Counted from the first letter of the stretch, positions 1 through 8,979 are shown. The stretch: DNA of 43,045 nucleotides from UBA6120 sp964495145 (GCA_964495145.1 CAZBUP010000007.1:1-43045); one strand, 5' to 3'. The notes: generated from the letters alone by a model not told the origin. A program made the numbers and translations.

Positions 1-109
1 CCCCTTTGACTTTGTTGGTCGCCGTTTCGGCGATTTGGTAAAAGACATGGTTGGATATGCCCATGCTTCCGAGTTTGGTGTAGTTATCGATATAAACGTA
101 TTGGGCCAT
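1..109 (-). CDS. Asp23/Gls24-family protein, N-terminal part only
   Basis: A reading frame opens with ATG at 109 and runs off the left edge of the window, giving 36 residues beginning MAQYVYIDNYTKLG. A clear Shine-Dalgarno (AAAGGAAG) lies just upstream, and a possible -10 box (TAAAAT, 137-142) lies in the 97-bp gap after tkt. The pattern G.MGIS..V...IAE.A....KG matches the start of Asp23/Gls24 (DUF322) proteins, which in Firmicutes are small cytoplasmic or membrane-associated proteins linked to envelope stress. The family call rests on this short segment only, so the rest of the gene is needed to confirm it. It lies downstream of tkt and probably has its own promoter. Confidence 0.6.
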   Translation of the reverse strand, partial: MAQYVYIDNYTKLGSMGISNHVFYQIAETATNKVKG

Positions 110-206
110 AGTTACTTCCTTTCATCCATCAAGGTTATTTTACACTATCGAAAGCATTCTTAATAATGTTTGGAAAGCGATTCGATATCCATCATGCTTA
201 TCCGCC

Positions 207-2183
207 TTATTCTAGAATACTGAGAACCTTCTCGACCACATGGTCGACCGTGAATCCGAAATGTGACATGGCCACCGGTCCGGGAGCGCTGACCCCGAAG
301 GAATCGATACCAAGATGATGATAGGCATACTTGTCCCAGCCGAAAGTCGATAAAGCTTCGATCGACAGAACCTGGCAGCGGCATTTACCTAGAACCTTCC
401 TCATATAACTATCGGTTTGTTTTTCAAACAGGAACATTGACGGCATGGAGACGATCCGAAGGTCGATTCCTCGTTCGATCAGTATCTTTTGGGCTTCGAT
501 TGCCAAAGATACTTCGCTTCCGGTCGCCACGACGGTGAAGTCGGGATCCTTCTTTTTGGAGGGACTGACGACGTAAGCGCCTTTTTCAACTGCCTCCGGA
601 GAACTATGGGCTAATAACGGAACGCCTTGCCGTGTCAAGACCAGGGCCGTTGGCGTCTCCTTGGAAGTGAGGGCAATCTTATAGGCTCCCCAGGTCTCAT
701 TGGCGTCAGCCGGCCTCATAACGTTAAAATTGGGGATACTGCGAAGCATCGCTAGTTGATCAATGGGTTGATGGGTAGGTCCGTCTTCCCCTAAGGCCAC
801 TGAGTCGTGGCTGAAAAGGTAAATGCTTGGGATGTGGGATAAGGCTCCTAAACGCAATGCAGGTTTGATGTAGTCAGAGAAAATCAAGAAAGCCCCAGCG
901 TAAGTCAATAAGCCGCCGTGAAGCTGCATCCCGTTTTGAATCGCCCCCATGGCGAATTCGCGAATGCCGAAGTTGATGTTGCAGCCCTCAGGATGGCTAG
1001 GGGTCATATCGACGAGGTTCTTAACCCCGGTCATCACGCTTTTGGCCACGTCGGCGCTTCCCCCGACGATATTGGGAAGCGTGGCATGCAGTTTTTCAAG
1101 GATCTGCAGCGAGGTGTTTCTCGTCGCGTCCTTATAGTCGCTTGGAAAGGTTACATCCATCTTGTCAAGGATAGGCGATAGCTTCTTTTCTAGCCCTTGT
1201 TCGTATGAAGCATATGCTTCAGGATTATTGGCTCTGGCAATCTTCTCCAGTCGCTTATAACGGTTATAGGCGGCTTTGCCACGCTTTGCGAATGTAGTCT
1301 TGAAATGGGCTTTCACTTCTTCGGGAATCGTAAATGGCGGATAATCGAAACCGAATTTGGCCTTGGCGGCATTTCCGTCTTCTTCTCCCAAAGGCGCGCC
1401 ATGGACTTTGAAGGTGCCTTGGTTCTTGGACCCATAGCCGATGATCGTCTTCATGATGATGAGATTCGGCTTGTCAGTGGATTTTTTGGCCTTCTTGAGG
1501 GCCTTATGGATGGCGTCGAGGTCATTGCCGTCAGCCACGTGGAAAACGTTCCATCCGGCGCTACGGAACCGTCCTTCGACGTCTTCGGAGAACGACATCG
1601 ATAGTGGTCCGTCAAGCGTCACGTCGTTACTATCGTAGACCATGATCAACTTATTGAGTTTTTGATGGCCGGCGAACGATATCGCTTCTTGGGAAATGCC
1701 TTCCTGAAGACAGCCGTCGCCATGAAGGACATAGGTATAATGGTCAATCAAGCCAAGGTCGGGGTATATAGCCGATAATGTGCGTTCCGCTAGCGCCATC
1801 CCGACGGCTTGGGCGATGCCTTGGCCCAATGGGCCGGTTGTCGCGTCGATACCGGGGGCGATGCCCACTTCGGGATGTCCGGGCGTCTGGCTGCCCATTT
1901 GACGGAACGATTTCAGCTGTTCCATGGGTAAGTCATAACCCGCCACGTGCAACACGGCGTATAAAAGCATGCTGGCGTGGCCCGCCGACAAGACAAAACG
2001 GTCGCGGTTGATCCAGCTTGGATGCCGGGGATCGGAATTGAAGTGCTTGGTGAATAACGCGTACATGAAGGGGGCGCTTCCAAGCGCCATGCCCGGGTGA
2101 CCGCTTTTGGCTTTATTGGTGCCGTCAATCGCTAACGCGCGAATGGTGGCGATGCTTAAGTCTTGGATATTCAATTTACTCAT
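207..2183 (-). CDS. tkt: Transketolase
   Basis: Transketolase transfers two-carbon ketol units between sugar phosphates in the non-oxidative pentose phosphate pathway, using thiamine diphosphate and Mg2+. At 658 residues it has the usual full length. Visible signatures are SGHPG (27-31), GPLGQG (117-122), the cofactor motif from GDGCLQEG (155-162) to N186, and the catalytic glutamate E409 in GIREFAM, which activates the cofactor. The ATG overlaps the last 8 bases of aspS, so translation is probably coupled. The AAGGAG upstream is only about one base from the ATG, an unusually short spacing; the fourth codon, TTG, would have a more normal spacing. It is the last gene of the relA-hisS-aspS-tkt run. 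No hairpin terminator is obvious after it. Confidence 0.97.
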   Translation of the reverse strand: MSKLNIQDLSIATIRALAIDGTNKAKSGHPGMALGSAPFMYALFTKHFNSDPRHPSWINRDRFVLSAGHASMLLYAVLHVAGYDLPMEQLKSFRQMGSQTPGHPEVGIAPGIDATTGPLGQGIAQAVGMALAERTLSAIYPDLGLIDHYTYVLHGDGCLQEGISQEAISFAGHQKLNKLIMVYDSNDVTLDGPLSMSFSEDVEGRFRSAGWNVFHVADGNDLDAIHKALKKAKKSTDKPNLIIMKTIIGYGSKNQGTFKVHGAPLGEEDGNAAKAKFGFDYPPFTIPEEVKAHFKTTFAKRGKAAYNRYKRLEKIARANNPEAYASYEQGLEKKLSPILDKMDVTFPSDYKDATRNTSLQILEKLHATLPNIVGGSADVAKSVMTGVKNLVDMTPSHPEGCNINFGIREFAMGAIQNGMQLHGGLLTYAGAFLIFSDYIKPALRLGALSHIPSIYLFSHDSVALGEDGPTHQPIDQLAMLRSIPNFNVMRPADANETWGAYKIALTSKETPTALVLTRQGVPLLAHSSPEAVEKGAYVVSPSKKKDPDFTVVATGSEVSLAIEAQKILIERGIDLRIVSMPSMFLFEKQTDSYMRKVLGKCRCQVLSIEALSTFGWDKYAYHHLGIDSFGVSAPGPVAMSHFGFTVDHVVEKVLSILE

Positions 2184-3912
2184 TCTCCTTCTTGTCGATG
2201 GTGATGCCGAGGTCGGCTAACTGGTCGGGATCGACCGGGGCCGGGGTCTTTTCTAAAGGTCCAACCGCGCTTAAATTCTTTGGGAAGGCGATCACGTCGC
2301 GGATGTTATCGGTCCGAGCGACGATCATCGTCATCCGGTCGAGCCCGAAGGCAATGCCGCCATGGGGTGGGGTCCCGTAATTGAAGGCTTCGATGAACCA
2401 GCCGAATTTCCGTTTGATGTCATCGTCCGACATCCCCAAAATCGTGAATATTTTCCTTTGGAGCGTCTTATCGTAAATACGCATCGAACCACCGCCGGCC
2501 TCATAGCCGTTGATGACGATGTCAAACGTCAAGGACCGGACCCGACTCGGGTCGATTTCCAAAAGAGGTACGTCTTCATCCAACGGCCGGGTGAACGGGT
2601 GATGGGCGCTGACGAGGTGGCCTTGGTCGTTTTTCTCGAAAAGCGGGAACTCAGTCACCCAAAACATCGAGGTTTTCGTTTCGTCGATGAGATGGAACTG
2701 CCGAGCCAGGAAATTGCGGACCGCCCCGAGCCCAAAGTGGAAGGTCTTGAATTCATCGCCAAAGGCGATAATCAAAGCGTCGCCTTCTTGAAGTGACAAG
2801 GCGGCGATCAATCCGTGGATGGTCACTTCGTTAAGGAATTTGGTGAATGAACCCGTCAAGGTGCCTTCGGCCATTTTAAGGATCTGGGCCGGCTTCAATC
2901 CGTATTTGCGCAGTTCGAGATTCAGTTCGTCGGCCACTTTTCTGGATAAGTCCAAACCTTCTTTTGGCAAGACGAGCGCCTTGATGAAGGAAGCGGTTTG
3001 GAAAGCCTCATAGGATGAATCCTGAAGGAGTTTCTTCACATCCTTAAGTGGCAAATCGAAGCGCAAATCGGGGCGGTCGCTCCCATAATGGGTGACCGTA
3101 TACTCATAGGTGTATTGCTTTAGCGGTAGAGGAATGTCTTCCTGACGCAACTCTTTCCAAATCCTCTGCAAGACCGGTTCCATTAGAGCTAAGAATTGGT
3201 CTTGGCTTAAGAAACTGGCTTCGATGTCGACTTGGGTGAAATCCGGTTGACGGTCGGCCCGCAGGTCTTCGTCGCGGAAACATCTAGCGATTTGGTAATA
3301 TCGCTCCATGCCCCCGATCATCAATAGTTGCTTGTATATTTGCGGCGACTGCGGCAAAGCATAAAAACTGCCGTGCTGAAGACGGGAAGGCACCAGGTAA
3401 TCGCGGGCGCCGCCCGGGGTCGAAAGGGTCAACACCGGGGTCTCGACTTCAATGAATCCGTTGGCGTCCAAATATTCGTGGAACAGCTTAACGATACGAC
3501 TCCGGGTGATCAGCTTTTCCTGCATGACCGGGCGCCGTAAGTCGAGGTAGCGGTACTTCAGCCGCGTTTCTTCAAGGGCGTCAGTCACGTTATCGATGAT
3601 CATCGGCGGGGTTTCGGCTTGGCTGATGACTATCAGTTCACTGACAAGGACTTCGATCGCCCCGGTTTTGAGGTTGGGGTTAGCGACGTCTTTCTTACTG
3701 ACGACGCCGCGAGCTTGAATCACGTATTCGTTACGAAGGTCGGGCACGAGGCTCGGGTCTTTGACGAGCAGTTGGACGATGCCGCTACGATCGCGTAGAT
3801 CAATGAAAAGCAAGGATCCGAGGTTCCGTTTCCGGGCGACCCAACCGACTAAAACGACCGATTTTCCGACATCGGCTAGTCCAAGCGTGCCGTTATAATG
3901 GGTTCTTTCCAT
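2176..3912 (-). CDS. aspS: Aspartate--tRNA ligase
   Basis: Class II aminoacyl-tRNA synthetase that charges tRNA-Asp in the cytoplasm. The 578 residues comprise an N-terminal OB-fold anticodon-binding domain (about 1-100), a catalytic core with motif 2 FRDEDLRADRQPDF (212-225), the bacterial insertion domain, and motif 3 beginning GLDRM at 523. The length fits the bacterial type. Whether it also charges tRNA-Asn cannot be told without knowing if asnS and gatCAB are present. The gene starts 2 bases after the hisS stop; its strong Shine-Dalgarno (AAAGGAG) lies inside the last codons of hisS, so the two are co-transcribed and probably coupled. hisS-aspS adjacency is common in Firmicutes. Confidence 0.97.
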   Translation of the reverse strand: MERTHYNGTLGLADVGKSVVLVGWVARKRNLGSLLFIDLRDRSGIVQLLVKDPSLVPDLRNEYVIQARGVVSKKDVANPNLKTGAIEVLVSELIVISQAETPPMIIDNVTDALEETRLKYRYLDLRRPVMQEKLITRSRIVKLFHEYLDANGFIEVETPVLTLSTPGGARDYLVPSRLQHGSFYALPQSPQIYKQLLMIGGMERYYQIARCFRDEDLRADRQPDFTQVDIEASFLSQDQFLALMEPVLQRIWKELRQEDIPLPLKQYTYEYTVTHYGSDRPDLRFDLPLKDVKKLLQDSSYEAFQTASFIKALVLPKEGLDLSRKVADELNLELRKYGLKPAQILKMAEGTLTGSFTKFLNEVTIHGLIAALSLQEGDALIIAFGDEFKTFHFGLGAVRNFLARQFHLIDETKTSMFWVTEFPLFEKNDQGHLVSAHHPFTRPLDEDVPLLEIDPSRVRSLTFDIVINGYEAGGGSMRIYDKTLQRKIFTILGMSDDDIKRKFGWFIEAFNYGTPPHGGIAFGLDRMTMIVARTDNIRDVIAFPKNLSAVGPLEKTPAPVDPDQLADLGITIDKKENE

Positions 3913-3914
3913 AA

Positions 3915-5339
3915 TTATTCAGGCTCCTTTTCATCGTGGCACTGGCATTTGCCATCATCGCAATCGCATTCATCGCCTTCCTGGCAGTGGCATTCATCAT
4001 CGCATTCGCATTCTTCGCCGCATTCACAACCTTCGCCTTCTTGGCATTGGCAGCCGTGATCGTGATGATGGCTGTAGGCTTTGCGCAAATATGACAGTAA
4101 ATCTTTTAGAGGGATGGCTTCTTGCGTTTGAGTATCGAGATTCTTTATGGTGACTATTTCTTTTTTCAGTTCTTCTTCGCCCACAATCAGAGCGAACTTC
4201 GCCCCTAAGCCGACCGCAGCCTTGATTTGGGCCTTGATGTTTTTCGGCTCGTATGAGAGGTCGGTGGCTAATCCGGAAGTGCGCAGCAGCATGGCGATGG
4301 CATAGGCATAGGGCACTTGGTCAGCCCCAAGCGGCATCACGAAACACTCGATTGCATGGCTGAGGTCGGGGGCGATCTTCAACTCGTTAATGAGGGCGAT
4401 GATCCGTTCAAGGCCGAGACCAAAGCCGACTCCCGGGAGTTCTTTACCGCCCAGTTCGGCTAGAAGATTGTCGTAATGGCCACCGGCGCCGATGGCGCCG
4501 TAGGATTTTCCGACTTCATCGGTCAAATGGTATTCGTAGACCACGTGGGAGTAATAATCGAGACCGCGCACCAACTGGTCGTCGATGATGTAGGGAATCT
4601 CGTATTGGTCAAGGTAGTGGCGTACGTCGCTAAAATACTTCTGGGCGGACTCGCTTAAATAATCGCCAATCTTGGGAGCATCTTTCGCCACGGCTTGGTC
4701 AGCCGGCACTTTGCAATCGAGGATTCTTAACGGATTGACTTCATACCGATTTTGGCAGTCCGGGCACATGCCTTCTATTTTCGGAGCGAAATAGGCCTTC
4801 AACGCGGCGCGATAGCGGTCGCGGCTGTCTTGGTCGCCCAGGCTGTTGATTTTGACCTGCAGCGACTTGAAACCCAGGGTTTGAAGGATGTAGCTCCCCA
4901 TCATGATGGCTTCGACGTCGTTGATCGGCGAAGCGATGCCGACAGCTTCGATCCCGAATTGATGGAATTGGCGGAACCGTCCCAGTTGGGGCCGCTCATA
5001 GCGAAAGGCCGGGCCTTCGTAATAAAGTTTGATGGGTAGGTTACCGGTCTTGTCGAGTTTTTGGTTGACGATGGCGCGCATGGCCCCGGCAGTCAGTTCC
5101 GGGCGCAAGGTCAACGATCGCTCGCCTTTGTCGCGGAAGGTGTACATTTCCTTGCGGACGATGTCGCTGCCCTCGCCGACGCTGCGGGTGAAGAGCTCGG
5201 TATGTTCGAAAATCGGGGTGCTGATCGGCTGATAGCCGTAAATGCCGGCCACTTGTTTCATCAAGGCGATCACTTCTTCATAGAGGCGGGCTTCCATTCC
5301 GACGATGTCGTGGGTGCCTTTGGGTAATTGATAGTCCAT
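3915..5339 (-). CDS. hisS: Histidine--tRNA ligase with a Cys/His/acidic C-terminal tail
   Basis: Class II synthetase charging tRNA-His. Core signatures are present: TPIFEHTELF (41-50), LRPELT (78-83), motif 2 ending RQFHQFGIEAVG (about 106-134), the histidine motif VRGLDYY (257-263) and motif 3 GFGLGLERI (305-313). The normal enzyme ends near residue 422 (SYLRKAY). A 52-residue tail follows (423-474) that opens with SHHHDH and contains 12 cysteines in six CxC pairs (GCQC, GCEC, ECEC, ECHC, ECDC, KCQC), 6 histidines and about 20 Asp/Glu. The tail is in frame, ends at a clean TAA, and its final codons carry the aspS Shine-Dalgarno, so it is not an obvious frameshift. It looks like a metallothionein-like metal-binding extension; that role is inference. 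The start has AAAGGAG upstream. Confidence 0.95.
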   Translation of the reverse strand: MDYQLPKGTHDIVGMEARLYEEVIALMKQVAGIYGYQPISTPIFEHTELFTRSVGEGSDIVRKEMYTFRDKGERSLTLRPELTAGAMRAIVNQKLDKTGNLPIKLYYEGPAFRYERPQLGRFRQFHQFGIEAVGIASPINDVEAIMMGSYILQTLGFKSLQVKINSLGDQDSRDRYRAALKAYFAPKIEGMCPDCQNRYEVNPLRILDCKVPADQAVAKDAPKIGDYLSESAQKYFSDVRHYLDQYEIPYIIDDQLVRGLDYYSHVVYEYHLTDEVGKSYGAIGAGGHYDNLLAELGGKELPGVGFGLGLERIIALINELKIAPDLSHAIECFVMPLGADQVPYAYAIAMLLRTSGLATDLSYEPKNIKAQIKAAVGLGAKFALIVGEEELKKEIVTIKNLDTQTQEAIPLKDLLSYLRKAYSHHHDHGCQCQEGEGCECGEECECDDECHCQEGDECDCDDGKCQCHDEKEPE

Positions 5340-5352
5340 AGATGCTCCTTTA

Positions 5353-7545
5353 TCAGTGAATCAAGCGGTGTACTTCATAGACGCCGGTCACGTTCAATAA
5401 GATGTTGATGATGTCGTTGAGCCTTTTAGCGTCGCTGACGAGAATTGTCGCTGCGATGGTGGTTTGGGCCGTCTGCGTGTGCAGCTTGGCGTTGATCGAG
5501 GTGACGGCCACTTTCTGCGAGGTCAAGGCCGTCATCACGTCGATGAGGAGATTGACCCGGTCGCCGCAGGTCAGGTTCAAATCGACCGGATAGGTCGCCA
5601 TTTCCAAGTTGTCATTCCAATGGACTTCGGTCAGCCGTTCGGATTCGGAACGGATATTTGGGCAGTTGAGCCGATGGATGGTGATCCCTTTGCCTTTGGT
5701 GATGAAACCGACGATGTCGTCGCCCGGGATCGGGGTGCAGCAGTTGCCGAGGGTAACGGCGACTTTCCCGGCGTTGGGGACGATGACCGGGACGTTCGAG
5801 GGTTCGCTTGATTTCTTGGTTAAGTTCAAGACGAACTTCTTCTTGATCTTGAGAAAATCAATCACGGCCGAAGGCTGCGGGTTGCGGTTGCACATCCCGA
5901 CGAACAAATCGTCCAAATTATCGAAATGGAAGGTTTCAAGCACCGTATGTTGATTGAGCAGTTCCATCATTTCCTTCTCGTCGAAGCCGCGGTCTTTGAA
6001 GGCGTCGAGACAGCTGGCCTTGCCTTTGGCAACCTTCTCTTCCTTCATCAACTCGTTGTTCTTCTTTAAGAGGAACTTGCGGATGTGGCCCTTCGCCGAC
6101 GAGGTGCGGACGATCTTCAGCCAGCCTTCGTTGGGGCCGGGCGAATTGGGATTGGTCTTGATTTCGACGACGTCGCCGGTCTTCAATATCGTGTTTAAAG
6201 GCACGAGGGTGCCATTGACGATGGCCCCGACGGCGGTGTCGCCGACCCCGGTATGGATGCGGTAGGCGAAATCAAGCGGGGTCGACCCCGTCGGCAGGTC
6301 GATGACTTTGCCCATTGGGGTGAAGATGTACACGAAGGTGTCAAAGATATCCTTGGATAGGTTTTCCATGACTTCTTTGGCGTCTTCGGTATCGTCGGTG
6401 ATGTTGATGAAATCGCGGAACCAGAAGAGCTTTTCCTCGATTTCCTTTTGCTCGGTCTTGGCGTTGTAGTTTCGTCCCTCTTTGTAGCGCCAATGGGCGG
6501 CGACGCCGGTCTCGGCGATTTCGTCCATTTCTTTGGTCCGGATTTGGACTTCGTAAATCTGCCCGTCGCCGGAAACGATCGTCGTGTGGAGCGACTGGTA
6601 AAGGTTTGGTTTCGGCATGGCGATGTAGTCTTTGAACCGCCCCGGGATCGGGGTGTAAGTCGCATGGACGAGCCCGAGGATCTCATAGCAGTGCAAGACG
6701 GTGTCGGTCACGATGCGGATGGCCAAAATGTCGTAGATTTCATCGAAATTCTTGCCAAGCTGATAAATCTTCTTATAGATGGAATAAATGCTTTTGACCC
6801 GCGACTGCATGTCAAAGGGAATCTTGTCGGCGAAGATGATGTCGGCGATGCGCTTTTTGATGTCGTCGAGCGAGCGCTGCCGATTCTTGTTCTTGTTCTC
6901 AAGCAAGGTGGTGACTTGGATGTATTTTTCGGGTTCGAGATATTTAAGGCAAATGTCTTCGAGCTCGCTCTTGATTTGGAACATGCCCAAGCGATGGGCG
7001 ATCGGGGCGAAAATCTCGAGCGTCTCCCGCGACAAGGCGATTTGGCGGTGTTTCGGCAGTGAATCGAGCGTCCGCATGTTATGAAGCCGATCGGCCAATT
7101 TGATGATGATGACGCGGATGTCCCGTGCCATCCCGATGAAGATCTTGCGGTGGTCCTCGGCGTGCTTGTCGGCGTTCTCCCGATGCGAGAGTTTCAACCG
7201 TTGAATTTTGGTCAACGAATCGACGATGGTGGCCACGTCTTCGCCGAAAGCCTCTTTGATGTCATCGACGGTGACCGCGGTGTCTTCGACCACGTCGTGA
7301 AGAAGTCCGGCGGCAATGGTGACCGGCCCGGCTTGGAGCCGCGCCAGGATGTAAGCCACCTCGATCAGGTGGTGGATATAGGGTTCGCCCGATTGCCGGA
7401 GGATGCCCCGGTGCTTATGCTCGGCAAATTCGTAAGCCCTTTGGATTAACTGGCGGTCTTCGGCGTTATTGATATAGGGATAAAACAACTCTTGAACTTC
7501 TTCAAAGGTGTGGAGGGTTTTCGTTTGTCCGACCAGTTCGCTCAT
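5353..7545 (-). CDS. relA: Bifunctional (p)ppGpp synthetase/hydrolase Rel
   Basis: Makes and degrades the alarmone (p)ppGpp in response to uncharged tRNA on the ribosome. Domains in its 730 residues: an HD hydrolase domain with HDVVED (83-88); a synthetase domain with RFKDY (303-307), PKPNLYQSLH and the YEVQIRT stretch; a TGS domain (about 401-462); and a C-terminal ACT domain. The intact HD motif, and RFKD in place of the ExDD of hydrolase-dead RelA proteins, both indicate the bifunctional Firmicute type. It heads the relA-hisS-aspS-tkt run, 13 bases before hisS. In many Firmicutes apt precedes and dtd follows relA; neither is here. The ATG at 7545 has no Shine-Dalgarno, and a perfect -10 box sits 14 bases upstream. 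Confidence 0.96.
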   Translation of the reverse strand: MSELVGQTKTLHTFEEVQELFYPYINNAEDRQLIQRAYEFAEHKHRGILRQSGEPYIHHLIEVAYILARLQAGPVTIAAGLLHDVVEDTAVTVDDIKEAFGEDVATIVDSLTKIQRLKLSHRENADKHAEDHRKIFIGMARDIRVIIIKLADRLHNMRTLDSLPKHRQIALSRETLEIFAPIAHRLGMFQIKSELEDICLKYLEPEKYIQVTTLLENKNKNRQRSLDDIKKRIADIIFADKIPFDMQSRVKSIYSIYKKIYQLGKNFDEIYDILAIRIVTDTVLHCYEILGLVHATYTPIPGRFKDYIAMPKPNLYQSLHTTIVSGDGQIYEVQIRTKEMDEIAETGVAAHWRYKEGRNYNAKTEQKEIEEKLFWFRDFINITDDTEDAKEVMENLSKDIFDTFVYIFTPMGKVIDLPTGSTPLDFAYRIHTGVGDTAVGAIVNGTLVPLNTILKTGDVVEIKTNPNSPGPNEGWLKIVRTSSAKGHIRKFLLKKNNELMKEEKVAKGKASCLDAFKDRGFDEKEMMELLNQHTVLETFHFDNLDDLFVGMCNRNPQPSAVIDFLKIKKKFVLNLTKKSSEPSNVPVIVPNAGKVAVTLGNCCTPIPGDDIVGFITKGKGITIHRLNCPNIRSESERLTEVHWNDNLEMATYPVDLNLTCGDRVNLLIDVMTALTSQKVAVTSINAKLHTQTAQTTIAATILVSDAKRLNDIINILLNVTGVYEVHRLIH

Positions 7546-7553
7546 ACTTATAC

Positions 7554-7587
7554 TTGATAATTATATATTATCAATAACCTATTACAA
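7554..7587 (-). promoter_or_regulatory. relA promoter with overlapping 8-bp inverted repeat
   Basis: On the minus strand: -35-like TTGTAA (7582-7587), a 16-base spacer, and a perfect -10 TATAAT (7560-7565). Transcription would begin near 7553, leaving a leader of about 8 bases with no Shine-Dalgarno. A perfect inverted repeat, TTGATAAT (7554-7561) and ATTATCAA (7567-7574) separated by 5 bases, covers the -10 box and could be an operator. The rest of the 218-bp gap up to 7763 holds only the lipoprotein terminator; no other gene is seen. Confidence 0.6.
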
Positions 7588-7680
7588 AGTTTTTAGGCGA
7601 TTATCGGCGAAATCGGCTTGTTTTGTGTTCATTACCTTGTTTTTTCTTTCATTTTGACTATTTCCCAATGATTTGACGCA

Positions 7681-7713
7681 TAACAAAAGGGCCGCGATTT
7701 TCATCGCGACCCT
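7681..7713 (-). terminator. Rho-independent terminator of the lipoprotein gene
   Basis: On the minus strand a hairpin (AGGGTCGCGAT / ATCGCGGCCCT, 7688-7713) has a 4-base loop and one internal mismatch, and is followed by TTTTGTTA. It lies about 50 bases after the lipoprotein stop codon and upstream of the relA promoter, so it separates the two units. Confidence 0.85.
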
Positions 7714-7763
7714 AGCGTCAATCTATTGGGTTTTGAAGTCGGGTGACTTCTAACGAGCCGAGA

Positions 7764-8915
7764 TTAGGCGGCCGGGGTGGTAATCACGTAGTCAACGGTG
7801 CAAAGGCCGAGTTTCCAAGTGCCGAGCGTGTTGCTGGAGTGATAGAGGACACCGATGATGTCGAAGGTTTCGCCGGAGGTATTCAATGACGTAATCAAAG
7901 TGTTGATCGCGGTGCGGCCGGTACCTTCCGCCGGAACGGCGGTTTCGTACGCGAGCGAGAAGAATGAATAACCAGTAATGGTGACACCGTCGAAGGTGAT
8001 GACGTAGTTATTGGCAGAGGGGGTTCCCACTGGGCCAACGGTGACGTCATTCAAACGGATCAATTGTCCGCTTAAGGAAGTGTCGGTACCCATGCGGGCG
8101 GTTAAAGCGGCGCCATCAGCGATGACGACTGGTTCAACGGCCGGATCGGCTTCGGCTTCGTACAAGGTAATCGCGGCCGCGTCTAATTCGGCGGCTTGGT
8201 TATAAATCTTGTAGGTGCCGGTCACGTCAACGACGTTGCCGACGAGGAGGGTATCTTTAAGGACGGCTGGGCTTTCATAAACGTTGAGGGCTTGTTGGGT
8301 GGCTTGATCTTCTAAGAAGATCGAACCGCCGTTGATGCCGACGACGACACCACGAGTGGTGTAGACGGTGGTAGCAACGCCATGAGCGAGGATGTTAGGA
8401 ATCGTNNNNNNNNNNNNNNNNNNNNNNNNNNNNNNNNNNNNNNNNNNNNNNNNNNNNNNNNNNNNNNNNNNNNNNNNNNNNNNNNNNNNNNNNNNNNNNN
8501 NNNNNCTGGTGTCTAGTTCGATGTCATAGTTGCCATCGGTCAAGACTTTGAAGTTCTTAGGAGTATAGCCGCCGCCTTCACCCATGGTGGTGTCCGGATC
8601 GACGATGGTGATGGAACTGGTGAAGCCGATTTGGCCATCCCAGACACCGTTAACCGTAATCTGCCATTCTTCGTCGACAAAGAGGTCTAACGCTTCGAAG
8701 GTGAATACGTTTTCGCCGGTAGCCTTTTCCATGATGTAGTCTTCACTGTCCGGATCCCATTGGGGATCTGAGAACGAACCGACCACGCGGTAGACGTTTG
8801 TGTCTTCCGTAGGCTCTGACGAGACTGGTTCGCTACTACTTGACGGGGTAACGGAACTTCCGCATGCGCCTAATACAAGCAGCAATAAAGGTAATAGAAT
8901 TAGTTTCTTTTTCAT
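7764..8915 (-). CDS. Surface lipoprotein, interrupted by assembly gap
   Basis: The product starts MKKK followed by a hydrophobic stretch and a lipobox LGAC, so it should be exported and lipid-anchored (LspA is encoded in this window). A Ser/Pro/Glu-rich linker follows. The next part (about 40-135) resembles the beta-sandwich carbohydrate-binding modules of the SusE/F or pullulanase type (VVGSF start, NFKV..DGNYDIELDT end). After the gap, a segment with TRGVVVGINGGSIFLED resembles the OB-fold repeats of secreted nucleases. Both resemblances are by eye and weak. One hundred N interrupt the gene, so its true length and frame continuity are unknown. Strong Shine-Dalgarno AAGGAGG; own promoter and terminator. 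It sits between recJ and relA, where Firmicutes usually carry apt. Confidence 0.8.
   Translation of the reverse strand: MKKKLILLPLLLLVLGACGSSVTPSSSSEPVSSEPTEDTNVYRVVGSFSDPQWDPDSEDYIMEKATGENVFTFEALDLFVDEEWQITVNGVWDGQIGFTSSITIVDPDTTMGEGGGYTPKNFKVLTDGNYDIELDTXXXXXXXXXXXXXXXXXXXXXXXXXXXXXXXXXXTIPNILAHGVATTVYTTRGVVVGINGGSIFLEDQATQQALNVYESPAVLKDTLLVGNVVDVTGTYKIYNQAAELDAAAITLYEAEADPAVEPVVIADGAALTARMGTDTSLSGQLIRLNDVTVGPVGTPSANNYVITFDGVTITGYSFFSLAYETAVPAEGTGRTAINTLITSLNTSGETFDIIGVLYHSSNTLGTWKLGLCTVDYVITTPAA
8406..8505. other. Assembly gap (100 N)
   Basis: Exactly 100 undetermined bases, the conventional placeholder for a scaffold gap of unknown size. It falls inside the lipoprotein gene between its two recognisable segments. 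The open frame on both sides may be coincidence or may mean the gap size is close to a multiple of three. Confidence 0.98.
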
Positions 8916-8950
8916 TATTTATTTTTTTCCTCCTTATCTATTACAAGATA

Positions 8951-8979
8951 ATCATACTGAATCGGTTTTGGGATGTAAA
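8951..8979 (-). promoter_or_regulatory. Promoter of the lipoprotein gene
   Basis: On the minus strand: -35 TTTACA (8974-8979), 17-base spacer, -10 TATGAT (8951-8956), each matching the consensus at five of six positions. It lies just downstream of the recJ stop, and the Shine-Dalgarno of the lipoprotein follows within 30 bases. No terminator for recJ is seen before it. Confidence 0.75.

Noticed and set aside
3915..4073. hisS tail as a frameshift artefact
   Set aside because: The tail is in frame, compositionally regular, ends at a clean TAA and contains the aspS ribosome site at the correct distance.
6448..7062. Plus-strand 204-codon open frame
   Set aside because: Antisense to relA, whose domains are intact on the other strand.
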